Assembly: GCA_010909165.1 (NCBI GenBank)
Contig: MU008150.1
Location: 558,001-622,000 of the forward strand
Source of the DNA: Anthoceros angustus
Lineage: Eukaryota > Streptophyta > Anthocerotopsida > Anthocerotales > Anthocerotaceae
Length of the DNA stretch: 64,000 bases
Direction of reading: 5' to 3'
Numbering within the stretch: position 1 is the first letter of the stretch; every line of letters starts with the position of its first letter. Below are positions 43,310 to 55,480 of this stretch, piece by piece. The position numbers were made by a program, and so were the translations under genes. Below the pieces are notes generated by a model. That model was given only the letters and a program-made list of their open reading frames with translations. It ran no database searches and was not told the DNA's origin.

Positions 43310-45127
43310 ATGACATTGGCAGCTGTGCACGCCGCTTCAGCGGCTTCCGCGAACGGGGCGTCTGGAGATGGAGCGGAGAGGGATATGGAGCTCGAGCTCG
43401 GCCGGCTGTTGTGTCCGGTGTTGGGCAGCTGCAGATGCCGGGGAGGCTGCCCTCGAGGGCCTCAGGTCTGCTCTGCCGGGCAGCTGTTCCTGCTGCGGGG
43501 ACGGCCCCGGCTTCGCTCACGATCCAGCACGTGATCGAGCTTCTGCTGAGCAAGACGGATCTGACGGACGCCCAGGCGGAGGCAGTGATGGAGGCCTGCT
43601 GGACGGAGCGGAAGCGGCTCAGATCAGCGCATTCCTGGTGCTGCGGGCCAAGGGGAGACGTATGAGGAGATCACAGGGCTGGCTCAAGCGATGTTGAAGA
43701 GGAGCGTCCGTGTTTCTGGGCTGTCAGGGACGCTGGACATTGTGGGGACTGGAGGGACGGTGCCAATACCGTGAACATTTCGACTGGAGCTTGCATCTTG
43801 GCAGCTGCTTGTGGGGCTAAGGTTGCCAAAGTTGGGAACCGGTCGTCGTCTTCGGCTTGTGGGAGTGCTGATGTCCTGGAGGCTTTGGGTGTGGCTGTGG
43901 ATCTTGGGCCAGCGGGGATCAGGAGGTGCGTGGAGGAGGTAAAGGTGGGGTTTATGATGGGGCCCAGGTACCATCCTGCTGAAGCTTGTGAGTCCTGTAA
44001 GGAAATCGTTGAAGGTGAAGACCGTGTTCAACATCTTGGGGCCCATGCTGAATCCTGCCAGGTCCCCTTTGCCATTGTTGGTGTCTACTCCGAGCCTTGT
44101 AAGTCCTTGGCTTTTCTTCATGAGTTATATGGTTTCCTGCCCGTTGCCGTATGGTGTCGAGAGTCTTCCTTTTGGATCATCTGTGCATGTTTTATGGATT
44201 TTGATGCAGCACGCGTTAAAGTTGTGAATGACAAGCTAGGGTACTTCCTGTTTCACAGTCACCTGTGCTTCAGGCGGAATGACAACCATACATTAGAGAG
44301 ATGGATGCGTCTTGACTTGTATAGGTGGAGAAGATGGCGAAGGGCTGCAGCTTTTCGGGATGCAGAGGGCGCTTGTTGTTAATTCTGTTGGCTTGGATGA
44401 GATATCTCCCTCGGTATGTGGCAGATTATGGTGGGAGTTTGTGGTTCTTGCAGTCATGTGATAGTGATGTGAGATTGTTGTATACTGGGCAGGCCCTGGG
44501 TTTGTGCTGGAAGTCTACCTGACAGCATTCGACGATTCAACTTCGACCCATGTAGGTCGCCTTAGCTGACCCATGTGTAGCTCTAATTTTATAGCCATTC
44601 TCATCTTGCCTCTCGTTGTACTCATCTCCGTATCTCTCTGTTTAGTGGACTTTGGAATACCTCGCTGGAGGATCTTCGAGGAGGAGCTCCAGATTACAAT
44701 GCTCAAGTTCTACGAGATGTCCTTGCTGGAAAGAAGGGTCCAATTGCTGATTCCTTGGTATTTTTTTCCACTTGTCCTGACTGTTCTGATTGTCAATGGG
44801 TGCGGTACTTAAGCAGAGGCTTAGTCCTGGAATCATCTTCCTTCTGCTGACAGTTCGCTTGTTTCTGTCATGCAGATTCTGAATGCTGGAGCGGGACTCA
44901 TGGCTGCTGGCGTCACAAGAGACCTAGAAAGTGGGGTCACATTGGCTAGGGACGTTCACCAGTCTGGTGAAGGAAGAAAGTTCTTGATGCATGGATTGCT
45001 CTGTCTCAGGTTTCAAACGCTCTCTTTTGCATTTGTTTCTGCCTGCTTCCCCACAAGTTTCTGTCAACCGTGACATCTTCTTTCCTGTTCGCAGGAACTG
45101 AAGCTGGCGGAGAGTCTTGAAACCTGA
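43310..45127 (+). CDS. PAT1: Anthranilate phosphoribosyltransferase, plastid (tryptophan synthesis)
   Basis: It joins anthranilate and PRPP to phosphoribosyl-anthranilate, the second step of the tryptophan branch, in plastids. After an N-terminal transit-type region the family sequence begins HVIELLLSKTDLTDAQAEAV. The PRPP loop reads DIVGTGGDGANTVNIS across a one-base break in the GGG run. KVGNRSSSSACGSADVLEALG and KTVFNILGPMLNPARSP follow, and the end is AWIALSQ then ELKLAES. Exons: start-44098, 44325-44413, 44493-44551, 44646-44757, 44876-45009 and 45095-45127. At least seven small indels disturb the frame, several in G or C runs. The start is uncertain: ATG 43310 lies in another frame than the mature part, and ATG 43435 is in frame. 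Confidence 0.88.
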
Positions 45128-45575
45128 GGAAGCTTCCTTTCGGACGGGTTACTTATCAGTTCACATCTATGCTTCATCCATTCCTTCGCAAACACGTCCT
45201 CAAAGGCAAATAGTAACTCAGATAGCAAGCCCGAGGAAACAGACTTTGAGGGTGCCCATAATGGACTTAGTAGCTGAGATAGGACTCGCAGATGCTAGAT
45301 TCAGACTCTGGATCGGTGTGCACACAGCTCTTTGGCTGCATTCGCGTTGCATGTTGATACCACCAGTCCACCAGCTACTTCAAAGTCCTCTCTACTAGAA
45401 ATCAAATTGTGCATCTCGAAGACTGCACATCTAGGGTTTTAGAGTCAGCCAGCCTGGCGGTCTTGAAAGTTGTGGTTTTCACCTTCATGTCACGCCGTTC
45501 TCCTGCTAAGATGGCATCAGAGGGCAAGTATTTTCGGTCGTTTGGACCTCACGTATGCTGTCATTGAGACTGAGC
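45128..45575. other. Intergenic region between TrpD and the DTW gene
   Basis: Presumably 3' UTR of the TrpD gene and promoter of the DTW gene. No coding or structured element was recognised. Confidence 0.5.
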
Positions 45576-46769
45576 ATGGATGCATTGAGCCCCAGGGCCT
45601 GCTTGTGGAAACCACCGCTGGGTGATTTGGATCCTTTCGGAATGAAGAGTGAGCAGAGCTCTGCCAACGGTGGGACAGAGTTCTCAGGCAGGTCCGCTAG
45701 CGTGTCAAGCGGGGCTGGACAAGAACAGTGTGTTGCACTCCCAGCATCTCCACAGTGGAAGAGAGAAAGGACGGAAGATTAGCCGAGGAATTAGGGAGGA
45801 GTCCAAATGGCGAGGACATCCTTGTGGAAGAATCAGGAAGCGATGCTGCAGACGGTGTTGAGCTGAGCGAGAGCCAAGACCTAGGCGGCCCTTCTGTGTC
45901 ATGTGCAGGAAGCCAGCATCTCTTTGCATATGTGGAAGGATCAAGTATGTGGTGAAGAACCAGGTTGGGGTGACCATCTTGCAGCACCCTGAGGAGAGGG
46001 ACCATGCTCTGGGATCCGCCAGGATAGCCATGCTGAGTCTTCAGAACGTTCAGCTCATCATCCTCCCGGAGGTTGATGAGCAGGTTTCTTTCAGGATCCG
46101 GTTCCTGGATCTAAGAGGAGCATTGCAGGAAGGGGAGGAAAGAAGCTGCAGGCGCAGCAGAAATATCAGGAGGTGAGCATGAAAAAGTCCGGGCGATCTA
46201 GGGTTTCTGCCTATGCTCGTTCTGCAGGCAGCTTGGATGATGGAGGAGCAGCAGGGGTCTCTGAGCGGGTGGGGAATAGTGGGGAGATGTCTGCAGTCCC
46301 ATCTTGGATTAGGTTGCCGGAAGGGACAGGGCTGCTGTATCCCACTGACAATGCCGTGGAGCTGCTGCCTCATCTGCCACCCTCCATCGGAGGAGCTGAG
46401 GCATCATCCCCAGAGCTTGCTGGACTTGCAGAGATGGCAGGTAGCATCTCCCACCTCCCTGTAGTGAACCATCTCATCGTCTTGGACGGAACCTGGTCCA
46501 AGGCCCGCAGAATTTACTGCGAGAATCCCTGGCTCCATTCTCTCCCGCACTTCAAGTTGTCATCAGCTGCACCGAGTATGTCACAGTGTGTCAGGCGGCA
46601 GCCCAAGCCTGGCTGCCTGTCCACAATCGAGAGCATTGTGTTTGCACTGCGAGTGCTGGAACCAGAAACCCAGGGCCTGGACAGCCTCCTGGACGTCTTC
46701 GACAGCATGATACAAGACCAGAAAAGATTCAAGGAGGCTAAACCCGGGTTCACAAGAATCCGATCATGA
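45576..46769 (+). CDS. DTW domain protein (possible tRNA aminocarboxypropyltransferase)
   Basis: The N-terminal 60-70 residues (from MDALSPRACLWKPPLG) are variable. The DTW domain starts with the cysteine cluster RPFCVMCRKPASLCICGRIK and continues VTILQHPEERDHALGSARIA and LLYPTDNAVELLPHLPP. The name motif is LIVLDGTWSKARRIY near residue 300, and the end is CLSTIESIVFALRVLE. Bacterial and human DTW proteins (TapT, DTWD1/2) make acp3U in tRNA, which is the likely role here. A 55-bp intron (46173-46227) fits GT-AG. Frame shifts occur near 45778, just before the cysteine cluster and after LPEVDEQVSFRIRF. The start ATG at 45576 is the second of two in frame (the other is 45555). Confidence 0.82.
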
Positions 46770-47024
46770 GGACCGTCTGGTGCTGGCACAGAATTTGCAT
46801 GCGATAGCCATCGCCAGTCCGATTTTGTAACATTAGGACGTGAGAATCCCGTGAAGGAAATGATGAACGAACGTGTGAACCGGAAGGCTTTGCCTCAAAA
46901 CAACAACAACCTTGGGATCGTTGCCCGTTTCACTCCTCTGTGACCTTCGTTACTGTCCCTGTCCTGCGCGTAGACGCAATCTGTCATTGTGGGTTGAGGG
47001 TTGTGGAGGATGGTGATGGTCATG

Positions 47025-47992
47025 CAGATGGCGATAGCAGGCGCGGCTGCCGGTCACCAGACTGCGCCCAGGACACCAGTTACCCTCCAGGCTGTATGTC
47101 TTCCGTCCACCAGCAGAGCTTGGCTCCGAGGCAATGGCAACGGCACAGGCAAAGGCACAGGGTGTGGTAGCTTTGGAATCGTCCAGTGCCGATGTTGGCG
47201 TTTCCACAAGCTCTCCGGAGGGCACAGCCGAGCAGCCGCAAGGGCCGCCCATAATCGAGCTTCAATTTCTGTCGGTGAGCCTGGGCTTGTCTGCGCATCC
47301 AATCCAGCACATTTGCATTAGGGTTGGGCCGATTCTGTGATGCCCATTTGTGCAACATGCTGTAGCCTGATGCAGGTGGCGATGTGCAAACAGCTTCTGC
47401 AGTGAGTGGGGACAAACTGCTGAGAACCATCATGAAGGACAGCAAGCTCGAGCTCTATGATACGTGGGTAAGCAACTTCCTGCAATCTGACACATGATCA
47501 TTCCATCGCTGGTTTGATACATCCAATGGACGTGGGGAAAGTCATGAACTGTGGAGGAGGTGGGAGCTGCAGGCATTGTTCAGGTCTTTCTTCTTCAGCC
47601 TTACTGGGCTCGATCAAGTGAAGCCTCCTCTCAAGCTGACTGGAGCTCTCTAGACCCTTCTTTGACGCAGATTCTGGAGGGTCAGGAGCTTCTGAACGAC
47701 AGGACGGATGCAGAGTACAAGTACTTGAAGAAGGTCAGTCCAATTTCCTAAAACGGATGTCCAAAGTATGCACCAACAACACCTGGGCTGATCATTCCGG
47801 TTGCTATTCCTTTCACAGAAACCAGACAACTGGAGGCTTTCCTGCCAAACGATTGTTGGGGACAAGACCAACAGCGGCAAGGTGGGTGTCATGTCAATTC
47901 TGTCTTGCCGCAAGGTTTCCAGATTCCAACCCTGACCTGTTACCCCTATGGCTGCAGGTGGTCGTCCAACGACTTCCACAGAAGAAAAATGA
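47025..47992 (+). CDS. 2Fe-2S ferredoxin-fold protein, similar to plastid NDH subunit PnsB3
   Basis: After a transit-type start (from an ATG near 47025), the mature part reads PPIIELQFLS, then AVSGDKLLRTIMKDSKLELY, NCGGGGSC with the first cluster cysteines, ILEGQELLNDRTDAEYKYLK and KPDNWRLSCQTIVGDKTNSG. PnsB3 (NDF4) proteins of the photosynthetic NDH complex have this order and length. Exon borders that fit: end 47274, 47376-47467, end 47583, 47671-47733, 47820-47881, start 47958. The expected Cys-x-x-Cys after NCGGGGSC reads CRHC in one frame and is lost in the other, so the cluster region needs resequencing. The family stop probably lies just after LPQKK, with an A run one base short. Otherwise the frame runs on to 48092. 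Confidence 0.72.
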
Positions 47993-48389
47993 CACACTTC
48001 GTAACTGTGGTAAATCAGGACAGCTAGAAACAAAATTTGATCGAACGAGGTGGATTCTGGAATCTCGATTCAAACCATACCATTTGTACTAATACGCATT
48101 CCTTGACGAATTCATGGATAACTTGGAAACGTTGAAGTAGTCGAGGAGAGAAGCACGCAAGCAGAAGTAGGCACTGCAAACGCCAAGTGTGCCTGGCAGA
48201 TTCATCGTCAGGAATTTACCACGATTTCATCTGTCTTGGCATGCCGGGTCTTTGGAAAGCCAAGGCTCGCTTACGCGAAGGGCTTCCCCTCGCCTTCTCC
48301 TGTGACGCAATCGCATCGACTTCTGTTGTACAAGGCACGCCCCTGCCTTATCCTGGCTGCCGCGGCTTTTTGCAGCCTGCATTCTCAAA

Positions 48390-51300
48390 TTGGGTGGATC
48401 TGTGAGACGTTCCAAGCGGAGTTTGTTCGAATTGCAGTCGGAATTGGAATTGGGTGCTGGAGGAAGGTTGTGTGGAATCGTGCGGGAAGCCGGCCTGGTA
48501 GGTCTGGCGGAGGCCGGGAATTGGGATGTCCTCGACAATCTGCAGCAGTTTGCGGCTGCGGGAAATGATCCGGGAGCGGGTGACGGATTTGTGACGTGAA
48601 TGGAGGGAGACTCCTGGCAGGGATTGAGAGTGATCAGGGGTTTGTGGTGAAAGCTCGAGATGGCGCTGCTGAAAAGGGCAGGGTTTTCATGGAGTCTCAT
48701 GGGAGACCAGTCGGTGAAGAGCGCATACAAGGACGACAGTCAGGGAGGCTAGGGCGGACTTCGTCGGGCCGGAAGTGGATCAAGGAACTTTCTTCGCTGG
48801 CAAACGTTGTCGTGGGAAAATGTGCACGGTGAGGGCTTTTTGGTTCTGCTGTTGGATGTCGGAGTGTGCTGCAGAGTAAGGAGGATTGGAGTTGGAGAGC
48901 TGATAGTTTGCTTGCAGGATTCTCGTGTTGGATACTGAGGACTTGCAGAGGGATTTTGATGAGGCACCTGCTTCGGCTAAGCAGCCAGCACGATATGCAC
49001 GCAATCTTTTGAGTACTGCTGCTTTAAGGCGCTTGCAATTGCCACGGTTACAGACCATTTGCATGACAGGGATTTTCGGCGCTTCACGTTCGACATGATG
49101 CTAGCCTGGGACGCCCTGGTGTTGCAAATAAGCCGGCTGTGAAGGTCAGAGACTAATGCTCGATGCTGACTCTCTGATTGCCTGCAAGCGTTTACTTCTA
49201 ATGGTAGCACGCATTGCATACTAGCTGGTTTATATCAGTTACGGAATGTGATATTTAACAGGCTCAAAGAAGCTGCTCTGAGGACAAGGAACTTTAGGCA
49301 GAGCATGAACTGTTGCAGCTGAGTTGTATTAACAGCGAGGGGTGGGGAATATTGCTCAATCACATGGATTCGTTAATATCCGCACCCCTACATGTCATGA
49401 CAGACTGATGATGATTCCAGCAAATCCAATCAAGGCTCCTTGGAGGTTGATGAGGATGAGGATGATGATGATGAGGACCAGCCTTGTTCTATACTGATTT
49501 GATGCCAATGCTAGCAAAGGTAATTGGGACTTGGGAAGCTAGAACTAAAACCTTTATTGCATGTGGAGGGTGTCCCTGGCCCTGGTCAGAACTGTTGGAA
49601 GATACACTTGCAGGATGAAGCTCAATGAACTACACGCAGTGAAGCATCTTGTAATTTTCGAGTTGTGTCGTTAAACAGCAACTTGGATGGTTGACCTTTG
49701 CAGGTAGACGTTGAGAGCACAGTGGGCTTGGAATCATTTGCAAGGCTGGCCCTGCCATACCTGTGGCTGCGGATACAATAAGTGTGCACTGCCAGTTTGA
49801 AGCTCTCACCTCATCTACTGGCAATCGGCTAGCATTCCCGGTTTGGGACAAATACCTGGGAGAGCTTGACAAGTGAGGCTATTGATGTTTTGCCATTCCA
49901 GTTTCATGCAACTGTACGTTGCCGTGTTTTTGTTTTTCCTTGTACGCAGCTTCCATATTGCAGCCTGTAAGCTGGAATTCTTCCTGCCTTAGGTCAATAA
50001 AGGCGATCAAGAAGCACAGCAAATCTGGTCGCAACTCTTAAACTTGCACCAGGAGAGACAGTTATAGACATTGATGGAACTGCCACAACTCAGCCAGTCT
50101 TGCAACATATTGGCCTCTCTACTTGGCCTGGTCTGGGTCTGTTTCTTTTGTTGGTCGAAACTGCACTTAGTTGTCTTTCCGCACTTCACTTTTCGCCTTC
50201 ATTTCCTTTGACTAATGTGTTGCATGCTGGTATTGCAGGGCGGCTAACATTGACAGATCAAGCACTTTACTTTGAAGCAGCGGGTGTTGTATCTTATGAC
50301 AAAGCTAAGAAGTATGATCTGTCTGCTGACCTTCGCCACACAGTCAAGCCGGTGTTAACTGGTCCTTGGGGTGCTCGCCTGTTTGACAAGGCTGTGTTGT
50401 ACAAGTCTCCTTACGTAAGCTTTTTTTTGTATGTTATCCGGTTTCTCAACACTTTCCTAAGCTGAAAGCTTCTAAGACAGTGAAAACCTTTTTTGCAGCC
50501 CTGAGCCGGTTGTGTTGGAGTTTCCAGAACTGGTAGGAAGAACCAGGCGTGAATATTGGTTGTCCATCATTCGAGAAGTTATCTTTGTACATCAGTTCAT
50601 TAGGGGCAATCAGCTTGAAAGCGTGGGTAGAGCAGAGGCCCTTGCAAAGGCTGTCCTTGGGATTGCTCGCCTACGAGCGACAAAAGAGGTCTTCGCACAT
50701 TGCCTGTAAGACCAGAAAAACTCCTAACTTTCTCATTGGCAGAAGAGATACCAGGTGGGGATCTGGTGTTGAAAGCATTAGCTGACAGGCTTCATGCAGC
50801 TGAGATTGGTAGCAATGATTACATGGACAATTACTTCACCCGGCAAGATGGCTATCCGATTTCCTCCACGTCAGCAGTGCATGCTGTTGACAGCTTAGCT
50901 GTGAAAAATCCGAAAAGGTCACAGAAGGAGCAGCCAGTATGTGTGGGAGAGGTCCTGATTGGCGAGCTGACACCTTTGGAGAAAGTGGTAATCCAATCAC
51001 GGGACAGCCATCGGAAGGTGCAGCTGGCTAAAGCTAGTGTTGACGGATTAAAAGTCGATGCCAAGGGCATTGGTACAAATTTTGCCGTACTGCAGGTAAG
51101 CCATTAGAGATGTCTTCCCATTCCCGCTTGCTTGCCTGTCCGGGTATGCCCAGATCTGTCAAAATGCAACGTCAGCTGCACGAGAGTGTGATGTTTGTTG
51201 AGGGTGTTGCATAGCTTCTCATGTTTGGGCTAACTGATAACTGCTCTGTACAGGAGTTACTTCTACCTCTCGTCAGTGTACTAACATGGTTTCAAGAACT

Positions 51301-51969
51301 GCTCGCTTGGGAGGAACCAAGCAAGACTTAGCTTTGTGGACTTGTTACATATGTTGTCTACAGGTATGAAATTTTGCAGCCGTTTCAAGAGTGTTTGTTT
51401 TCTGAATCGTATGCTGCTGTAGCAAGTGGACTCTAACTTGAATTTTGGTGCAGGGATTGGTTGGACTACTGTGTCCCTTTACTGTTGTTATCAGCTGTGG
51501 GTTTGATTGTTTGGCTTCAGTTGGGCCGTCATCATGGAAATGTGGAGCTCGTGGTATCAGAAGAGCAGTGCAGCAAGCTCGCAGCAGCAAGGACTACTCC
51601 AGAGTGCCAACATTTTGCTGTTGAAAGTACGGTCTATCGGCTTATCGGCGTACCCACAGGTATAAACCATGCTGATTTATGATTTTACTCTTGTAGGCAT
51701 TACCTGTAATCTAGGATGTCCCTAATTGCACCCTTCGAATTTTCTTCAGGCAACGAACACTGTGTCTGCTGTCCTGTTGGGCCTAGCTCTAGTCTTCGCC
51801 TTAGTCCCTTTAGATTCATCTTCTTGGTGGCATTCTGGGACCTCTTCACCAGGCAGCTGCAACCTGAGAGGAAAACACGGAGCGACTGATTCGCAGGTTC
51901 AGGGAATGGTGGTATAGCATACCAGCCGTGCCAGTGCGATTTGTCAAGCCTCAGGAGGAGGTCGATTAA
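48390..51969 (+). CDS. DUF639 family membrane protein
   Basis: The multi-exon gene matches the plant DUF639 family of unknown function. In order: SSLANVVVGKCAR and ILVLDTEDLQRDFDEAP, DRDFRRFTFDMMLAWDA, an acidic stretch EVDEDEDDDDEDQ, FPVWDKYLGELDK, the GRAM-like part RLTLTDQALYFEAAGVVSYD and WGARLFDKAVLYKSP, then REYWLSIIREVIFVHQFIR and LLTFSLAEEIPGGDLVLKAL. Near the C-terminus DWLDYCVPLLLLSAVGLIVW and ATNTVSAVLLGLALVFALVP are two membrane segments, and RRFREWWYSIPAVPVRFVKP ends it. The stop is 51967-51969. At least six one-base losses break the frame (e.g. near 49011, 49116, 49487, 49747, 50698, 51806). The true start was not found; the first family-like reading begins near 48390. It is tail to tail with the uS3m gene. 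Confidence 0.85.
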
Positions 51970-52462
51970 CCAAGAATGGCAGATTGAGTGTTGGTTGGGA
52001 AATCTTGTCTAATATTTCCGTCGGGTTGGCCAAACGTTTTAAGCTCCAAGGTACCTGTATATTGTGCTTGTCACTCAGTTACTTGTTGGCACGTGAACAT
52101 GTGTATTTCAAATTGTGCAAGAATTCTGAGTGAGGCAGTGGTTCATCCATCTATACATTGTATACTTGCTACCAATCAGCACTCAGTTTCTTGCTCTACA
52201 GAAGCTTGACATGGTAAACATTTTGCCCATACTTGCCTACTCCTTGTAACCTGTAGCTTTGTGCGGCAACCGCGTCAACAGGGTGAGAAAAATTTACGGA
52301 CAGCATCACACTGGCTTATACATCTCCACGTCAACCTAAACGTGGGCTGACACCATCTATCCTCAAGAACAAGATGCTTGTGTCCACTCGCCCTGTCATC
52401 CCCTCCGCCATACTCAACGCACATTTTGCCCTCACTGGAATTGTCAATTTCCCTATTCCTCG

Positions 52463-53333
52463 CTACACATAGCTCACCCAAACCTTGATTCCAAGGATAC
52501 CGTAAGGAAGCTGGGCTTGAGCCTGAGCGTAATCGACCTTGGCGCTGAAAGACTGCAAAGTAAGAGGACCATAACCTCGTCTTTCACTCCGAGCTATCAG
52601 CGCACCGTTAATCCTACCTGAGCATATCACTCGGATTCCCTCCACATACGGTTCCCGTTTCAACTGCCTGAAAAGTGCTTGCGTGATGCTCCGAAACTGC
52701 TTCCTCTGCTCTAACTGCAAACAGATGTCCTGCGCGATCAAGGAAGCACTCTGGTAGATCGACTGCATCTTCACAGCTCTCAAAACGACACTACAATTCG
52801 AAGCAGCCGACAACACCGACGCCACTTGCTTCAAGGTTTGCGGCGCGACTTCATCCGAGGTGAAAACATGGACAGCCGTCTTCTGCGGGTAGTGATGAAC
52901 AACAACCCTACCGGACGTAACCCGGTGAAGTTTTTCCTTGGAGGCTGTACCGTGCTCAAATACTGCTTCAAGTTCACATCCTGATGCAGCAATCTGGAAT
53001 AGCTCGCGCCGCCAGCAACATTGGCTTCTCTTCTCACCGCTGCAGCACCCGTGATTGCCGGGAAACACTCGGCGGATCGCCGCCATCCTTCACAAATTGG
53101 CTAACAGACTGTAGAACAGAATCCGCGTTGAACCCCAGGTGGTTCTTACGGAAATAATGCAGCATGGCCAAGTACGTCAAGGACGGCGTGGACCTGCTTC
53201 CAGCATCTGCTTCCGGACCTGACTCTGCAGACGGCTTGGCCGCCAGCCAGCCGCTAGATCGAAGCAGGCTCTCGTGGGATCCGAAACGATTCTTCCTTGG
53301 CACCCTCGATACCGCTTTCACTACCTTCGACAT
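52463..53333 (-). CDS. RPS3: Mitochondrial small-subunit ribosomal protein uS3m, nuclear copy
   Basis: The C-terminal half reads YVEGIRVICSGRINGALIAR and ends YGILGIKVWVSYV, matching the end of plant mitochondrial RPS3. The N-terminal domain is also visible: LLHQDVNLKQYLSTVQPP, then GRVVVHHYPQKTAVHVF, the counterpart of the organelle-type YQDVNLRSYF region. These lie in two frames because a base or two are missing between 52890 and 53050. The long variable middle domain of most plant mitochondrial RPS3 is absent, so the protein is about 290 residues. An extension of about 85 residues (MSKVVKAVSRVPRKNRFGS...) precedes the S3 part. Its Arg/Lys/Ser-rich start is what a mitochondrial presequence looks like. 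ATG 53331-53333 is the first in frame. No introns are needed. Confidence 0.82.
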
Positions 53334-53967
53334 CCCTCCCCAACGGAGGCCCCGAAGGCCGAGTCCAGTCTGCAAAGCGCTACGCAGACGCCATCCTCCA
53401 CCTCCTTCGCACTGCAAAGCGACAAACCGAAAGCCAGTCGAGGTTTAGGGCTGTTCGAGTATGACGTTAGTTAATGAAGGTTAAGTCAGTTTACTTAATT
53501 TTCTACACGAATAATTCTAATAAGGCTGGTTTCGCCAAGGCAGTCTGCCCATGGTGATCAGGGATCAGGGCACGGCGGCAGAAAACCGCTTTTTTTTTGA
53601 GAAGCGGGATTGCCCGCTCCTGTTTCCTTCAAGCCTCAGTGAGGTCGATTTCGTTGTGTAATGGGATTCCGGTGTGGATGGGAGTCTGGTTTTTGGTTCA
53701 TGGGTTTGCGCACAGTCTGCCGGATCGTTTGTAGGGTAAGACAAAGGATGTGATTGAGAATTGATAACAAACCAGACTGAAATGCCTATTGTAAGAAGAA
53801 TCGCAGTGAAAGAACGGGAGCCGATCGTCGCGTCGGGTCGATGCTCATGCGAAAACACCGGCATAAATGCAGCTCTGCTTGTATGTAGAAATCTAATTAG
53901 AAAAACAAGCCGCATGAGGGTCAGTCCCGCTAATGTGTTACGCGTTGATTCTCCATGTGCAGATATG

Positions 53968-54043
53968 AGACGGCCAAGCTTCCGCCCATTCGTAGAACTT
54001 AGCAAGAGCTAAGTGCTACGAAATCACGGAAGCTTGGTCGTCT
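53968..54043. repeat. 76-nt hairpin with long imperfect stem
   Basis: GACGGCCAAGCTTCCG pairs with CGGAAGCTTGGTCGTC (one mismatch). Then TTCGTAG/CTACGAA and ACTTAGC/GCTAAGT pair on either side of small internal loops, closing on a four-base loop. The form resembles a plant microRNA precursor or a short foldback element. There is no evidence of expression. Confidence 0.75.
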
Positions 54044-55480
54044 TTGCAAGCATTCACTTTGAAATTCTACAGCTATCAAGCTTCCATCTGAACTCGCAGG
54101 GTTAAACCATGGAAGAGGATAAATTAAATCTATGATAAACAATACAACAAACTCACAAAACTTAAAAAGATACCACAACACACACAACTACTCCTAATAA
54201 GATATCTCAATACCTAGCTTTACTCGGCACCACAATTTGGTATGTAGGAACACTACATGTATAGTATAATATCGAGGATTATGCACTTAATATCGATGAT
54301 ATACAATATTCTACTAATACTAGTCTAGTATATTTGGTAATTAGTTCAAGGTATCAGGGCTCAAAGAACCTAAAAGTATGAGATTGAAAATTTATTTATT
54401 TATTTATAAAATTTTTAATATATTTTTAGGTAATTTATTCTTTTTACTAATTTTCTTTGAAGTTCAAGTGGCAACGCTATGTCATAAGGTTGGATCGACA
54501 CTCTTACAGAACACACGGGTGGCATGTGGAGTGTACAAAACTACCTTGGTATGTTCATGTATTAGAGCTTTGGTTAAGGCATGGATCACTGTTACCAACT
54601 CTTATCATCAATAACTTCGTGATAAGCCAAAATAACTTCTTGTTTTTGTTTTTTTATATCACCTTTTTTTTTTCTCTTCTAGGATTTGACCTGTTCCACT
54701 ATTTATGTACCTTCCTTTTGTTTCTTTCTTCGTCTATGTTTCCATATTTAGAGATCATTTGAGTACCATAAATTTCATGCTTGGTGTATTCGAGTTTAGA
54801 CCAAAGCTTGAGAAAATAAGAACTTTGTGAATATATGCTTAGGATGACTCAGTGCAATCTCTATCGCTTTTTGGGTCTTTTTGAGTCTTCCTTTGCTTAG
54901 GTTGTTGGCCGAGAGTTCCTTTTGTTTGCCTCCTGGAGGTTCATTTCACACATTTCATATACTTGTTCTGCTTTTATTACACTCCTTTGATGATGTTCTT
55001 CTTCATAAAGTGTGTACAAACTTTTCCAGCAAGGAAAAACTAAGCTTGTTCTCCTTTTATTACACTCCCTTGATGAACTATATTGTAATATCTCTTTTTT
55101 ATAAAGTGTGTACAAATTTTTCATCAAGAAAAAAACTAAGTCGCAAGATAAAAAGCACCCTAGTAATGAGATTTCATTGACTTTGTGATTCTAGGGTAGG
55201 CAAGTCCCAATTAGGGTGCCACTTGATTACCTGAATTACTCACCGACCTTCCGGGTCCAGTGTCCCTATATCACTATCATCCATTTAGGTGAGCCCTTCA
55301 CTATCACTAAGCCACATACTAGGCGGGCAAATCACCACTCATGCTTGAGTGAGAAACAATGTTGGCCTTTTGTTGGCTGGCTGGACTCTCTCAATGGAGT
55401 TATTCGGCGGACCAGCCATAAAGCCTCTAAAACAACCTCTACTCGTAGTACTTATCATAGAAATAGATGTACATATGAAC

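Noticed and set aside
47376-47992. Photosynthetic [2Fe-2S] ferredoxin (PetF)
   Set aside because: The spacing and the segment ELLNDRTDAEYKYLKK with KPDNWRLSCQT match the PnsB3-like group, not the shorter PetF sequence.
52463-53333. uS3m as a simple mitochondrial DNA insertion (NUMT)
   Set aside because: Only the conserved ends are present, the variable middle is missing precisely, a presequence-like extension is attached and no other mitochondrial sequence adjoins it.
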